64,000 nucleotides of DNA from Scleroderma bovista. Lineage: Eukaryota > Basidiomycota > Agaricomycetes > Boletales > Sclerodermataceae. The stretch's first letter is position 1, and each line of letters begins with the position of its first letter. The position numbers and the translations under genes are program-made. Under the pieces are notes generated by a model. The model did not search any database, was not told where the DNA came from, and saw nothing but the letters and a program-made list of their open reading frames with translations. Location: positions 62,001 to 126,000 of the forward strand of contig JAYMGJ010000578.1 of the NCBI GenBank assembly GCA_037178675.1, given 5' to 3'. Positions 1-10,147 of the stretch are shown one piece after another.

Positions 1-340
1 ATTAAGCGGAGAATGCTGGGAGGCTCATGGGAGGCTCACCAGAAAGGGATGGGAACTACTCTGTCTATTTCGGGATTTGAGTGGGAGTAGTGCCGAGGGT
101 GGGTATCTCTTAGATGGGTTTCTACAAAGAAACCCCATCTGAAAGACCGTGGGAACATCCTTAAACTGGTGCCTAAGGTGAGGTGTGCTTGAATGCGCGA
201 TTAGGTATGCTTGAATGCGCAGTTTGAGACTTGAATGTGTGGTTTAAGTTACTCTTCCGAATGTATATAGTAGTAAATCAACTCGATAATAGTAGCTACT
301 ACACAGTACATGTAAATCTACTAATTCTCACTGTCATGTT
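1..340. other. Left-edge noncoding sequence with one arm of an inverted repeat
   Basis: No gene is visible. Positions 112-141 hold a short imperfect hairpin (about 12 bp arms). Positions 181-220 are a motif (GCTTGAATGCGCGATTAGG and a second partial copy) that is repeated in reverse complement at 6414-6453, with 38 of 40 bases identical. I read this as one end of the retrotransposon that fills the first 6.5 kb. Confidence 0.5.
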
Positions 341-1130
341 GGGGTGGCAGGACTGTCATCATGGTCGTTAAGGCAGCCTGTGTTGGGACGTGGGGCCGTC
401 ATTGTGCTGATGACCATGGCCGTGACCGTTACCGTCAAGGTGCTGGGGTATGGGGCCATAGTCACCGACGTGCTGGAGTGGTGTGGTCTGCTGTCGTACA
501 GGTGGTGGATGTCGTCATGCTGGGGTCACGGGTGGGACCATCGAGTTGATGGTGGTGATGCCCGTTGTCGTTGTTGTCGTGCTGGTGGCGGGGCCCTTTG
601 ACGTCGTCGTCGGTGGTGTCCGTTGTCACCGCAGAATGCGGGTGGCTGTGGCGCTGTTGTGTACAAGCATGCTGATGTAATCAGAGAAGCTGACAAGGTA
701 TTTGCATCTGTTTGTACCTGAGTTCTTGTAGCATAGTCAGCCAATTCTAGTCGTTCCCATCCCATTCACCACCACTTCCGCTGACAACGACGACCCACAG
801 CCAGTGCCCACGACGACGGCTGCCAGCTCCGACGTTGACAAGGATGTCGACCACCTCGCCAGTCCTGTCGTCTGACGACAACGATGACCATCCCTGTCCC
901 CACACCATCCCCAACGTCGATGGAGACGACGTGACGACCCCCATCCCCAGGCGTCGTCCGATGATGATGACGACGCCCACCCCTGACGCCTGGCAGCCCC
1001 ACCACCATCCAGCGACAATGGCACCCACCCCAAGCCATAGCGACGCTGACCACCGTGCCAGCCCCACCAGCGCAGCGTCGATGATCACCACGCACCCTGC
1101 GTTCGACAGCCACCCCCGCCGTACGAACCT
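341..1130. repeat. GTC/GAC-rich low-complexity DNA
   Basis: A degenerate field of GTCGTC, GGTGGTG and GACGACGAC words, changing strand bias near position 700. It opens reading frames in several phases on both strands, but they are rich in Gly/Val/Arg or Thr/Pro/Asp and look like composition artefacts. A similar field occurs at about 8380-8830. No gene is called. Confidence 0.5.
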
Positions 1131-1836
1131 AGTATCTAGTTATTTGTGATGTATTACCTAGTTCTAATAAACTTTTTTTTTACTCTACTGGATACAGCAG
1201 AGTGAGAGTGACTAGGAAGAACTGTGGAACTAGACCAGACTGATGCTATGTACTTAGTAGTTACCTTAAGTACATTTATTGCTGTACGCTTGGAGAAGTG
1301 GTCTACATCGTGCATTCAGGTATGAAACCGCCTTTGCTGCTGAGGTGAGTATGACGCGAGTGAGATGCTGATGAGAGTGGAGAGGACTAGAATACAAGTA
1401 TGATAGTACGAGAGGGAGGAGAGGTGATAGAGTGTGCAGTGAGCGGCTATCTAGATCGTATGATGTGAAGAGCTAGAATACGATATAGATGGTGTGTGTG
1501 GGGAAGGCCGGGGGTCGCGCGCAAAGTCCAAAGGGGGTGCGACCGAGCCGAGAGCCGATAGGAGGTGCGCACGTGACTTCCCGAAGATAGGGGGTGAGAG
1601 AGGTGCGCGGCGAGAGGATGGCGTCGGCGGGCAGGCCTTCTGAGCGTGAAAAGGTCTGACGAGTGGAAGGAGGAAAGATAGGGGCCACCTGCCAGACCAC
1701 ACAAGGGCGAAGCTCACAACGGGTGGCCACGCCCACACCCCACACACTAGAGCGAGACATGAACACAATAAATATTGGAGACGACAACACTGTGACAGAG
1801 ATAAAGACAGCGAAGAGAACCCAGTAAAAATACATG
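1131..1836. other. Noncoding 3' part of the YR retrotransposon
   Basis: Between the recombinase stop and the low-complexity field I see no gene. Minus-strand open frames at 1447-1901 overlap each other in several phases and resemble no protein I know, so I treat this as untranslated element sequence. Confidence 0.4.
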
Positions 1837-3260
1837 TTAACGGCGAGAAGCGACAATGCGGGAATTGGTGCGACGAGCAAAATTGTCCATGATGGTATCA
1901 AGGGAGAGAAGACGAGAGGAGTCAGCTGACGACGAAATAAAGAGGGGAAGGATGCTATTAATCTGACGCCAGTACTCTAAAAAGGCCTGAGACTTCCATC
2001 TGCCTTGCGTGGCGACAACGTCAGGGGGGACTCCTTGTAAAAGAAGCTCAGTGGCGCCACCAATACGGAAGGCATGGCCGGGCATGTCGGGAAAACCGGC
2101 AGAAACCCAAACTTGATTGCAACGTTGAAGAAACCAATTACGGGTCATGGGCGACCAACCGTCGGGTGTGCGAAAGGCGAAGAGAGGTGCAGAGGACGAA
2201 ATGGAATGATTACCGGAAAAATGAGAAGTGAGCGCGTGGAGCGGGCAAGTGCGATGGGAGCGAGCGGTGACAGAAATGTCAGCACCGTCGTTAAGCGTCG
2301 TTTTGGACCAGGGAATGTGAAAGGAAGAGTATCGCGTACCGTTGTTAAGAGAGCGGCACGAAAGGGGAAGGACGTTACGAGAAACGTGTTTAAAAGGGTT
2401 GAAAGAATTGACATCGGGAATGAGAAGTTCCCCGAGACTAAAGGGAAGATAAGAAAAAGGAAGAGAAGGAGGAGCCGAACTAACCGGCAGCAACACCAAA
2501 AAGCAACAGAAGCGAGAGCCCAGACGGCGAGGTCGAAGGAATTAGAAAGGTCGAGACGGTCATGTAAGATGCATAAGGCCTCAAGAGTGACAGGAGGGCG
2601 TTTGGCGCGTCTGGACGATGGCGGAACGAGTTTGGAGAAACCACGCCGAACGTGGTGTAACATGTTGTCTCCGTTCCAAGGCGCGCCATTGACGGTATGC
2701 CAAAAATGAAGGCCAGCAAGCCAGTTGTTAAGCGTCTTGTCGGAAGAACGACCCGCATGATGTGCCGAGAAAAGAGCTAAAAGCTGGGAAGAAGCCGGCA
2801 TACGGTCTAGCTCAGGGATATGGTTGTCGTCACAAAATTGAGTGAAGCGAAGGAGACCAGCACCGTAATTGGAGCGAGTGCGAGAGTCGAGTGACTGCAA
2901 CATGACCTGAAAGAGGCGAAAAACCGTAGGGCGAGGGTAACGATCCTCGAGAGAAGCAAGGTAATCGACACCATGTGGAGAGGACCAACAGATGAGACGA
3001 TCACTGGCAATGACATGAGGACGAAGGGTGGAAGGGTGGATGATGGAATCGGGGCGCGGGCGACGAGGTGGTTTGACGAGAGGAGGACGAATGGAAGAAG
3101 CAATGCGAGTCCTGGAAAGGGTGTCGAGGCGAGAATGAAAGGAGGCTGCAGCTGCCCGCACGTCGACGCCTTGCAAAAGATCGTCAATGACTGACAGAGC
3201 AGCCATGAAGGAAGAAGGGAGCGACAGAGGAGGGGAGAGCGGGAGGATTCGGGAGAGCAA
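1837..3260 (-). pseudogene. Tyrosine recombinase of the YR retrotransposon, frameshifted
   Basis: The recombinase is spread over two frames. The first (3260 down to about 2490) holds an N-terminal SAM-like core-binding region, including RSNYGAGLLRFTQFC, then a helical stretch ending in WCCCRL with the first catalytic arginine. After that the frame turns into nonsense. The second frame (about 2480 down to 1837) continues from GELL and carries the HxxR box (HAFRIGG) and the EYWR segment that would supply the nucleophilic tyrosine. All four catalytic positions are therefore present, but only across a one-base shift near 2480-2495. The gene overlaps the RT frame by 77 bp at its start. I call it broken; a sequencing error or recoding cannot be excluded from one copy. 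Confidence 0.75.
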
Positions 3261-5076
3261 GAGTGGGGGAAGGAAAGGAACCCCGTGAAATGGGATCCGC
3301 CAAGTTCTCGGCAGAAGGCACGTAAAGGAAATCTAAAGAGACCGAAGCCTCATGTGTGATAAGAGCCGTGTGACGGATGCAGAGATTGGACATAAAATTG
3401 CGGGAGCGGCCTTTCCGAAAGGAGGCAATAGCGCCCTCGTTGTCACTTCGAATGAGATAGCGGGAATGGCGTGCACCTTGAGAGATAATAGTGATGGCAG
3501 CGAGCTCAATGGCGAGAGATTCTAACCAGCCAATGTCGCGACTAGGGCCGCGCCAGTCAGGGATAAGACGCCAAGCCGCCCAGAAGCCGTCAAACAAGAT
3601 TCCGATGCCAAAGTCAGAAGAGGCATCGACCCAGATCTGAAGATCTAAGGGCGGAGGGGGAAGCGCGACAGAAAGAGGTGGTTGGGGAGAGGACAAAAGT
3701 GAAAGCCACCATCTCAAGTCAGAGATGACGGATGGCCTCATGAAGCGTGGCTTGTGCTCGTCCGGGAATTCAGCAATCCACTGGTAGAGAGGGGAGAGGA
3801 ATGAACGCGCAAAGGGAAAGACGAAAGAAATGTGGTTGAGGGTGCCGGCTACCTTCTCAGCATCGCGTTTAAAAACACGGGAGGAATGATGCGACGAAAG
3901 AAAGAGGCTCAAGCGAGAAAGGTATTTAATACGCTTCGATTCGATAAGAGCAACAGACTTGTGTGGAATGTTCCACAGGAAACCGATGTATTCGACGGAA
4001 TCATCGAAGGGCTGACCCTTCTCTTTGTGCCAAGGAGTGCCAAGGTCAGCGATGAGAGACTTGGCATGCTCAAGGTCGTAATTGTAGCGGTAAACTTCAC
4101 CGTCGCAAATACCGAGGAATAAACCGGTAGGAGAGGGAGAGCGGAAAAGGCAGAAATCGTCGACCCACTTGAGAGTGGGGCCGACACCTTTAGCATCCCA
4201 GATGTCGACGATGGCATCTGCCACTTCACCTTGTAGACCAGAAGCAGAGGTGAGGCCGAAGGGGAGGACATGATCGAGATAGAGAAGATCGTCAAACATG
4301 ACGATGAGAAAGCGCTTGTGATCAGGGAGGATGGGAATGCCGCGATATGCGGCTTCGATATCGAGAGAAGCCGCTTGTGAACCAGAGGGAGCACGAGCGA
4401 CCTGGAAACAAGCATAGCAAAGGATAAGAAGGATAAAGAAAGGACGCGACAGGGAGGCGCGAAGCGAGAAGATGTGATAAGAGAAAGGAAGTGCCCGGCT
4501 GAGTGCAGACCCCCAACGAGTGGGGAAATCATCGGAGTTGATCTCGTCGTTGACGGAAAGGCCGGACGAGCCTTTGTGAGAGAGATTGCGGCAGACCCGA
4601 ATTTTGGGAGGAGCGCCGTTGAGACCAGGCTTGGCGACAATTTGAAAAGGAGAAGAGCGGAAGGGACCGATCTTGGAAGAAAGCTGAAGGGGGGTGAAAG
4701 GGCCGGCAAAACGGCCAAGACGAAGTTCGTCGAGGATGTAAGCACGGATGTCTTCGTGATAATCGACGATGTTGGGATGATTAGGCGGAATAAGGGAATT
4801 AGACAATGGAGTAATGTGACCAATGGGGAAGCCGTGAGAAAGTTTGGCGACAAGTTCAGGATATTGATTTAATAAACTAAAGGTGCGTAGAGAAAGATCG
4901 AACGCGGAAGCAGAATAAGGAGTAGTGATAAGTGAAAAGTCCGGGTCGTTATCGTATGGAGAGGTAGAAATAGAGAGGCGGTTAATGAAGACGTGACGAG
5001 GGGAGAAAATGTCAGAGACGCGTAAAAAGGGAAGGGAAAGAAAATCAAGTGGCCTTATGATTGGAGGCGCCGTGGT
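3184..5076 (-). CDS. Reverse transcriptase / RNase H polyprotein of the YR retrotransposon
   Basis: The frame is open from 5652, but protein-like sequence starts near 5076, just where gag ends, so translation probably depends on a frame change at the gag stop. The RT has LPFGLTSASG and a catalytic WVDDF (the YxDD box with Val-Asp-Asp). RNase H follows with the WVDASSDFGIG strand, an E in LESLAIELAAI, the RSDNEGAI strand and the closing SAENLADPISRG. No integrase or methyltransferase follows. The RT/RNase H order and the final ADPISRG are what I know from DIRS-like elements. No stop interrupts this frame. Confidence 0.85.
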   Translation of the reverse strand, partial: TTAPPIIRPLDFLSLPFLRVSDIFSPRHVFINRLSISTSPYDNDPDFSLITTPYSASAFDLSLRTFSLLNQYPELVAKLSHGFPIGHITPLSNSLIPPNHPNIVDYHEDIRAYILDELRLGRFAGPFTPLQLSSKIGPFRSSPFQIVAKPGLNGAPPKIRVCRNLSHKGSSGLSVNDEINSDDFPTRWGSALSRALPFSYHIFSLRASLSRPFFILLILCYACFQVARAPSGSQAASLDIEAAYRGIPILPDHKRFLIVMFDDLLYLDHVLPFGLTSASGLQGEVADAIVDIWDAKGVGPTLKWVDDFCLFRSPSPTGLFLGICDGEVYRYNYDLEHAKSLIADLGTPWHKEKGQPFDDSVEYIGFLWNIPHKSVALIESKRIKYLSRLSLFLSSHHSSRVFKRDAEKVAGTLNHISFVFPFARSFLSPLYQWIAEFPDEHKPRFMRPSVISDLRWWLSLLSSPQPPLSVALPPPPLDLQIWVDASSDFGIGILFDGFWAAWRLIPDWRGPSRDIGWLESLAIELAAITIISQGARHSRYLIRSDNEGAIASFRKGRSRNFMSNLCIRHTALITHEASVSLDFLYVPSAENLADPISRGSFPSPTLALPNPPALPSSVAPFFLHGCSVSH

Positions 5077-6223
5077 CGCGAGAACCACAGGTAGCGCAGA
5101 CGTGCTGATCTGGATGGTTGTCGCGGCAGGGACGTTTGGCGGCGGCGAGTTGGAAGGGAAAACAGATTGGGTTGTTGTTGTCCTTCCTAACGAGGCGACC
5201 GTCGCGACATTTCGCAAACGTTTGTGCTCCTTTCTGCGTGACCTCTTCGTTGCATTGGTTGACCTTGTGACCTGAGCGTTGACATATGAGGCAGATGGGA
5301 GTTGAACGCTGATTGCCACGAAAGGAATCATCGGTGGCGTCCTTACGCGGCTTGCGGTCATATGGAGTAGGACGCTGGGAACGAGAGGCTTGCTTGTCCA
5401 AGGAAGAAGAAGTGGCCTCGGACGGGACAGAGGAACGAAGATGTTCCATCTGTAGCTGAAAGAAACGCGCCTGGTATTGATCCATAGAGATGGAGGAGTC
5501 CGAGTCCGAGGCACACGCCGAACGAATCTCAATGTCAAAGGCAAGGATGGCACCGAAATTTTCGGCAAATTTGTGCTTGCGAGCGAGAAAGCGAAAATGA
5601 CAAGACCACATGCGTTTACGAATGTGACCCTCACGGCGGCCAATCCAATCAAGGAGACGTTCCCAGGCCGAGTACCAATCCAAAGGGGAGAGGTCAGACT
5701 CGACAGGGAAATGACTAATATCTAAAATATGAACGTTCTGGCCACGGTGATGAACCTTAACCGTTTTAACTGAAAGGGGTTGATTCTGAAGCTTATAAAG
5801 AGAATCGTATGTAAAAAGTGAAAGGGGAACGTGAAAGCCAGAATCGGCAAGGTCGTCTATCAAATTCGAGATAGGAAGAGACTTAGCGTCGGGAGTAATG
5901 ATGGGAGCATCTTCATCGAGATTAAAGGGGAGGTAAAGCTTGGACTTGGACCAATGCGTCAAAGCAGCAAAGTCCTTGGCGAGGAGAGAGCCGACTTTCT
6001 CCTTGGAAAAAGGAGAAAGTTGCATATATGCGGCTAAAACACGTTCGGACGGGGTGAGGGAGGGCGATGGAGAGCGAGGGCGACGGGGGGGAGAGCGTAT
6101 AGGTTCGTCTGCCCCAAAATCAAAGGTAACATCTCCAGGAGAGGGGATCTGACCGGAGGGTAAAGGAACAGTAGGAGAGTCCGTAGGAGGATTTAGAGCA
6201 ACGCCAGAAGGAAGTGTAGACAT
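5045..6223 (-). CDS. Gag-like protein of the YR retrotransposon
   Basis: A 392-residue frame starting at an ATG at 6223. The N-terminal 90 residues are Pro/Ser-rich; the middle is a helical capsid-like region with a WYSAWERLLDWIGRREG stretch. The C-terminus carries one classical CCHC knuckle (CLICQRSGHKVNQC, spacing 2-4-4) and a second CX2CX4HX4H cluster (CATCGSRDHGASNH) right at the end. Such knuckles bind element RNA. The stop overlaps the start of recognisable RT sequence in another frame, as is usual for compact retroelements. Confidence 0.8.
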   Translation of the reverse strand: MSTLPSGVALNPPTDSPTVPLPSGQIPSPGDVTFDFGADEPIRSPPRRPRSPSPSLTPSERVLAAYMQLSPFSKEKVGSLLAKDFAALTHWSKSKLYLPFNLDEDAPIITPDAKSLPISNLIDDLADSGFHVPLSLFTYDSLYKLQNQPLSVKTVKVHHRGQNVHILDISHFPVESDLSPLDWYSAWERLLDWIGRREGHIRKRMWSCHFRFLARKHKFAENFGAILAFDIEIRSACASDSDSSISMDQYQARFFQLQMEHLRSSVPSEATSSSLDKQASRSQRPTPYDRKPRKDATDDSFRGNQRSTPICLICQRSGHKVNQCNEEVTQKGAQTFAKCRDGRLVRKDNNNPICFPFQLAAAKRPCRDNHPDQHVCATCGSRDHGASNHKAT

Positions 6224-6453
6224 CAGAAAGCGGTGAATGGATGTATGCGTGTATGCGTAAAGTCTACACGAACTGAGAGGAAGAAGACAGGAGAAAGTGG
6301 GATAGGGACTCGCGCGATAATCTAAGACTAGATTATCTAAGACTCACGTGATCGCTGCAAAGGCCCTGTTCTCACTTATGGGATCGCGAGCTCACTCGTC
6401 AGTGTGAACGTCCACGCATTCGAGCATACCTAATCGCGCATTCAAGCACACCT

Positions 6454-6754
6454 AATCGCGCATTTGAGGTTACATAATCGCGCGATCAAGGATTTTTCAC
6501 ATCGCGGATTTTTTTGGGGTTTACAGTTCCATATCCATTCAGCCATTGATCATGACGGCATCTAGTTCGTCTCTCGCCAGCACTTGCCATGAAGGTACTA
6601 AGGATGATGAAGATCTCCTCCTAAGACAAGTCAAGTAACCCGATTGGTGTGGCGCGGTCGAAGGTACTACTTACCGTGATGGATGCCACCATTACGATCC
6701 CAAGCATCCACATCTTGAATGGCCGATGGCCGTACTTTCGTTCGCCATCATTGA
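6454..6754. other. Noncoding flank of the YR element
   Basis: Nothing recognisable. An AT-rich tract with TTTTTTTGGGG is at about 6508, and degenerate sequence leads into the direct repeat. Confidence 0.3.
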
Positions 6755-7005
6755 GCACCATCATTGTTGTATTTCCTATGACGAACATCCTCGCAGAACA
6801 CCGCATGCTTGACTTCAAAGCACTCGTACTGGTGCGTGGTACTCTGTCGAAATTGTTCACATATAAATTTACCCCCTTTCCGGCATATATACTGGATCCC
6901 TCAGATATTGAACGTCGCGGGCACGAGGAGCATCTCACCATGAAAGAGAGGTTTGCGGATTGGGCAGCTCGACACGAGTTGAACTTCATTGCAGGAAGCT
7001 CGTCC
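6755..7005 (+). repeat. Imperfect direct repeat, copy 1
   Basis: About 250 bp that recur, with many substitutions and small indels, at 7614-7873. Shared blocks include TTGTATTTCCTATnA, ACTGGTGCGTGGTACTCTGT, CCCCTTTCCGGnATATATA and TTCATTGCAGGAAGCT. A plus-strand frame crosses it (6649-7263) but the second copy does not preserve it, so I do not call a gene. Confidence 0.65.
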
Positions 7006-7168
7006 CGCATGTCTCCCTACACCACCCACCGACATCCGTCTCCACGCCTCCACTGCCCTCTCTTCCTCCGCTTCCGTCCCTTGGGCATCCACCCTCCACC
7101 GCACATCCATCTCCTGCGACGACATGCTCCCCTCATACAGCCCACATCGCCAAAATGCATCCAGCACC

Positions 7169-7610
7169 ATGGAGACGAGACAACTCAATCCCGAGCAGCT
7201 GCAACCCACTCAACCACCACCCTCTTCCCTACCCCTACAACCACCTCAAAAGGACAGCGATGATAACATGCCATCGACGAGCGACTTCGTCAGGAAGTTT
7301 ATCAAGTGCGTTCCTTTTCACCTATCGATTCTTGGGCTTATTTTCCGTCTATCGTAGGATGCTCGAGGACCACCCATTCTCGCACGTCGTATCATGGGCC
7401 CCAGTGAAGATTTCTTTGTCGTAAAGGTGGTCTCACTATATCACTTCTTTCTTACTTCCCCTTCCCCGTGGTCGACTTCATCGATCTTCCTTCCACTCAC
7501 GGTTGCTCGCTAACGCACGCTGTTCGCTTTTTCGAGTGTTCACCAAGTCTGTCCTTCCTCGCATTTTCAAGTACTCCAACTTTGCCTCTTTCGTCAGGCA
7601 ATTAAACAAG
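7169..7610 (+). pseudogene. HSF-type DNA-binding domain fragment (Skn7/Prr1-like), broken
   Basis: An ATG at 7169 opens a Gln/Pro-rich leader ending in STSDFVRKFIK, then a 52-bp intron (7306-7357) and MLEDHPFSHVVSW. One base is missing near 7397, after which GPSEDFFVVK reads in the next frame. The domain resumes at 7537 with TKSVLPRIFKYSNFASFV and RQLNK, ending near 7610 where repeat copy 2 begins. This order is the winged-helix HSF domain in the form found in Skn7/Prr1 oxidative-stress response regulators. The YDFHKV end of the domain and the receiver domain are absent. The frameshift, a bad junction before TKSV and the truncation make it a pseudogene. Confidence 0.75.
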
Positions 7611-7613
7611 TAG

Positions 7614-7873
7614 GTGCCATCACTGTTGTATTTCCTATCATAAGCATCCTCGCAAAACACCACATACTGGTGCGTGGTACTCTGTTGAAATCATTCACAC
7701 ATTTGAATATACAGAACCCCTTTCCGGTATATATATGCTGGATCCTCAGGGACGGTGTGGACAAGTTGAACATCGCAGGCACGAGGAGCGGCTCCGGTGG
7801 GGTACCCTCACTATGACAGAGAGGTTCGCGGATTAGGCAGCTTGACACAAGTTGAGCTTCATTGCAGGAAGCT
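7614..7873 (+). repeat. Imperfect direct repeat, copy 2
   Basis: Second copy of the 6755-7005 repeat. It begins directly at the point where the HSF-domain fragment is cut off, so the gene fragment lies between the two copies. Confidence 0.65.
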
Positions 7874-9207
7874 GGGTGGTCGCAATGATTACCGCAGGGG
7901 CCATTATTATAAGTGACCCGTGGGTCCTTTATTTTCCCTTCGCCCCATATCTTCCTTGTATGCATTCGTGCACTAATCGATCATCTTCTCGGATCATTGT
8001 GAACGCTGTGTTGTCCCATAGCCACACACCTGTACAACACAAGGGATGCAAAAATCTCTTGATACTTTCCGCCGTACTTATCTGGTGGCCTTGTTAGGCT
8101 GCCCAAGCGCGTGGCGTCGAGCCAATACAATGGTGACTTTGTACTGGGAGATATTCCTGTCCCGGAGGAAGGATGGCTAGATAAAGATCTGCACATGGAT
8201 GTTTTGTACACCCAGGCACAACATCACCCGCCCACTTACTTGACTGTATACTTTTCCCAACTAAGATACACGAACGTCTCTGTTTTGTTGTCATGCTCTT
8301 CGTGATCTTCGCTTTCCATCGACTTCCACATCGCTAATGGATCTCCGGATACATGTTCAGACATCTCAAACAAGACGGGGATGGATCGTTGTCGTCATTG
8401 TGGGTGCACGCGTCGGGTATGCACCCTAGCACCCCTCCCGGACTGCCTGGAGCCATGCGACAGAAGCGCAGGGACGGAAGGCCGCACTAAGGAAGTGGGG
8501 GCGGCAGTGGAGGCAGTCGGAGGAGTATGGTGGTGGCCGTCATCAACGCTTTGGCTGCACGAGGGAGCCACTGAGTTGGGGGATCGTGGTAATTGTCATC
8601 ATAGTTGATGTGCCACTGGTTGCAGTGATGATGTTGGCCATCGTCAACGTCAACGAGTTGGCAGAATGGTGCAGTTGTCGTTATCGTCGTGCTGGCTGGT
8701 GATGGTGCAGTCGTCATTGTAAATGCTAGCTACACAGTGCTGATGGTGGTGGCCGCTATCGCTGTCGTCGCGCTGGCTGCACAGATGGGGCGTGGTGGTG
8801 ATCGCGGTCATTCATCGTCTTTCGCTGGCTAGATGGTGATGGTCGTTGGCCATTCACCTTTAGGCGGGCTCAGCTCCGATGCATCCGGTATGCACGGTGC
8901 GCACCGCGTGTACAACGTATTCAGTGAGATTCCTGGCATGATGGCCAAGAGAGTAGAGGAGCATCCACGACCGGGTGAGACGCATAAGCGCAAGGTGTGG
9001 CCAGATCTAAAAAAAGATGTGAATACATACAGTCCATCTGTGCGGGTCGTGAGTTCCAGAACGACACACCTCGTTCAGACGCACTTCAGTAAGCACCTCC
9101 GCAGTGCCAATTTAGCAGGCAGCTATGACACCTGAAGGCCTGAGCGCTGAGCCTTTTCCTGGCGGGGAGTGACCAACACTGCACACTTCCATGGCGCACA
9201 AGGCAAG
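7874..9207. other. Intergenic sequence without a recognisable gene
   Basis: Holds a short plus-strand frame at 8111-8305 with gene-like composition but no family I know, a GTGGTG/GTCGTC-rich field at 8380-8830, and an open frame at 8833-9135. None has supporting splice structure or similarity I can name. Confidence 0.3.
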
Positions 9208-9438
9208 TCAGTGGCAGCACAACCGTCCTCTGTGAGCACGAGCCTTTGGAGTATGGATAAGTACTTGCTCTTCCTTGTAACTGCCATTCCGAACATGTTT
9301 CAGGAGATCCACCCATTCAGGGTCCGTTGCTGCACGTACGTGGGTTGACTTTGGGACAGCACCTAGGGTAGGTGTATGCGGCGTGGACATGCTTCGGCGC
9401 TTTGGAGTGATGGATGTGCACTGGATCTTAGGCGGCAT
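9208..9438 (-). CDS. Hypothetical protein fragment
   Basis: A 76-residue frame from an ATG at 9438. Its second half (WVDLLKHVRNGSYKEEQVLI, then TPKARAHRGRLCCH) has the even composition of a real protein, and a Cys/His-rich tail seems to continue in another frame below 9208. I do not recognise the family. It could be a decayed gene end. Confidence 0.3.
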   Translation of the reverse strand: MPPKIQCTSITPKRRSMSTPHTPTLGAVPKSTHVRAATDPEWVDLLKHVRNGSYKEEQVLIHTPKARAHRGRLCCH

Positions 9439-10147
9439 GGTGTGCGACGCCCAGGTGGCATTTCTTCATCCTCGTCAAAACCGTCCGTGACGATTTGTAA
9501 GTGCAACTATAACGCTCACCATGTGAAAGGCCTCATTGTCTCTTAGCTTCTACCTTTCCTACATAGCCAGGTTCAGCGGCAGCCGGCAAGGACATACAAA
9601 TTCACTGGTGTTCATTGATAGAGGTGCCACATTCGCGTAAACAAGGTGCGTTCCGGCGCCGCCGGCCTTGTTCTGTCGTGGCGATAACCCTCCCAAACCT
9701 TCCTAGGTTAATAACATGTCAATAACTCACCTGCAGTTTTTCACGGAGCCCTAGATGTCTGTCCTCGTATTAGTACTACGAAATGACCCGAATGGATTTG
9801 CGAGCGACTCGATCGAATCTTTTAAACTCGATCAATCAGCTATACTAACTTGTCATTTGGGACTAAGTATATGAATACTGTGTTAGTACTTACCCCACCA
9901 CAATTTGCTGAAGACAGGATTCCTCGGTAACACTGTCAGCTTCTGATAAAATTTCATTTGGCAATACCAGGCAAAAGCCGGAGCAAATGGGCCACTAGGA
10001 TGCAGTAAATATTAGTACACAGTACATGAGACGGACAAGAGAGGAGCATTGTAATGCACATACACGAACAGATCCGTTGAACGGGGATATATGTATACAG
10101 GGAATCCCAGATGCCATTCACGAGGACTAACCAACAAAGCAAAAACT
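9439..10147. other. Intergenic sequence downstream of the monooxygenase
   Basis: No gene seen. It should include the 3' untranslated region of the minus-strand monooxygenase. Confidence 0.3.

Larger units (their letters stand above)
181..6453 (-). mobile_element. Tyrosine-recombinase retrotransposon (DIRS/Ngaro-type)
   Basis: Three overlapping minus-strand frames lie in the order gag (zinc knuckle), reverse transcriptase plus RNase H, tyrosine recombinase. That set is diagnostic of YR retrotransposons (DIRS, Ngaro, PAT families), which integrate with a recombinase instead of a DDE integrase. No methyltransferase domain is seen after RNase H. The bounds given are the outer edges of a 40-bp inverted motif (181-220 and 6414-6453); inverted ends fit DIRS better than Ngaro, which usually has split direct repeats, so the subfamily is left open. 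The recombinase is frameshifted, so this copy is probably inactive. Positions 1131-1836 are its 3' noncoding part. Confidence 0.8.

Noticed and set aside
1473..1901. Hydrophobic minus-strand frame near the left edge
   Set aside because: It overlaps other frames of similar length, lacks a family signature and lies in the element's 3' region.
2074..2709. Long plus-strand frame (211 codons) opposite the recombinase
   Set aside because: Arg/Lys-rich shadow of the retrotransposon genes on the other strand, with no family signature.
7680..7873. Protein-coding reading of the 250-bp direct repeat
   Set aside because: The frame open in copy 1 is interrupted in copy 2 and matches no family.
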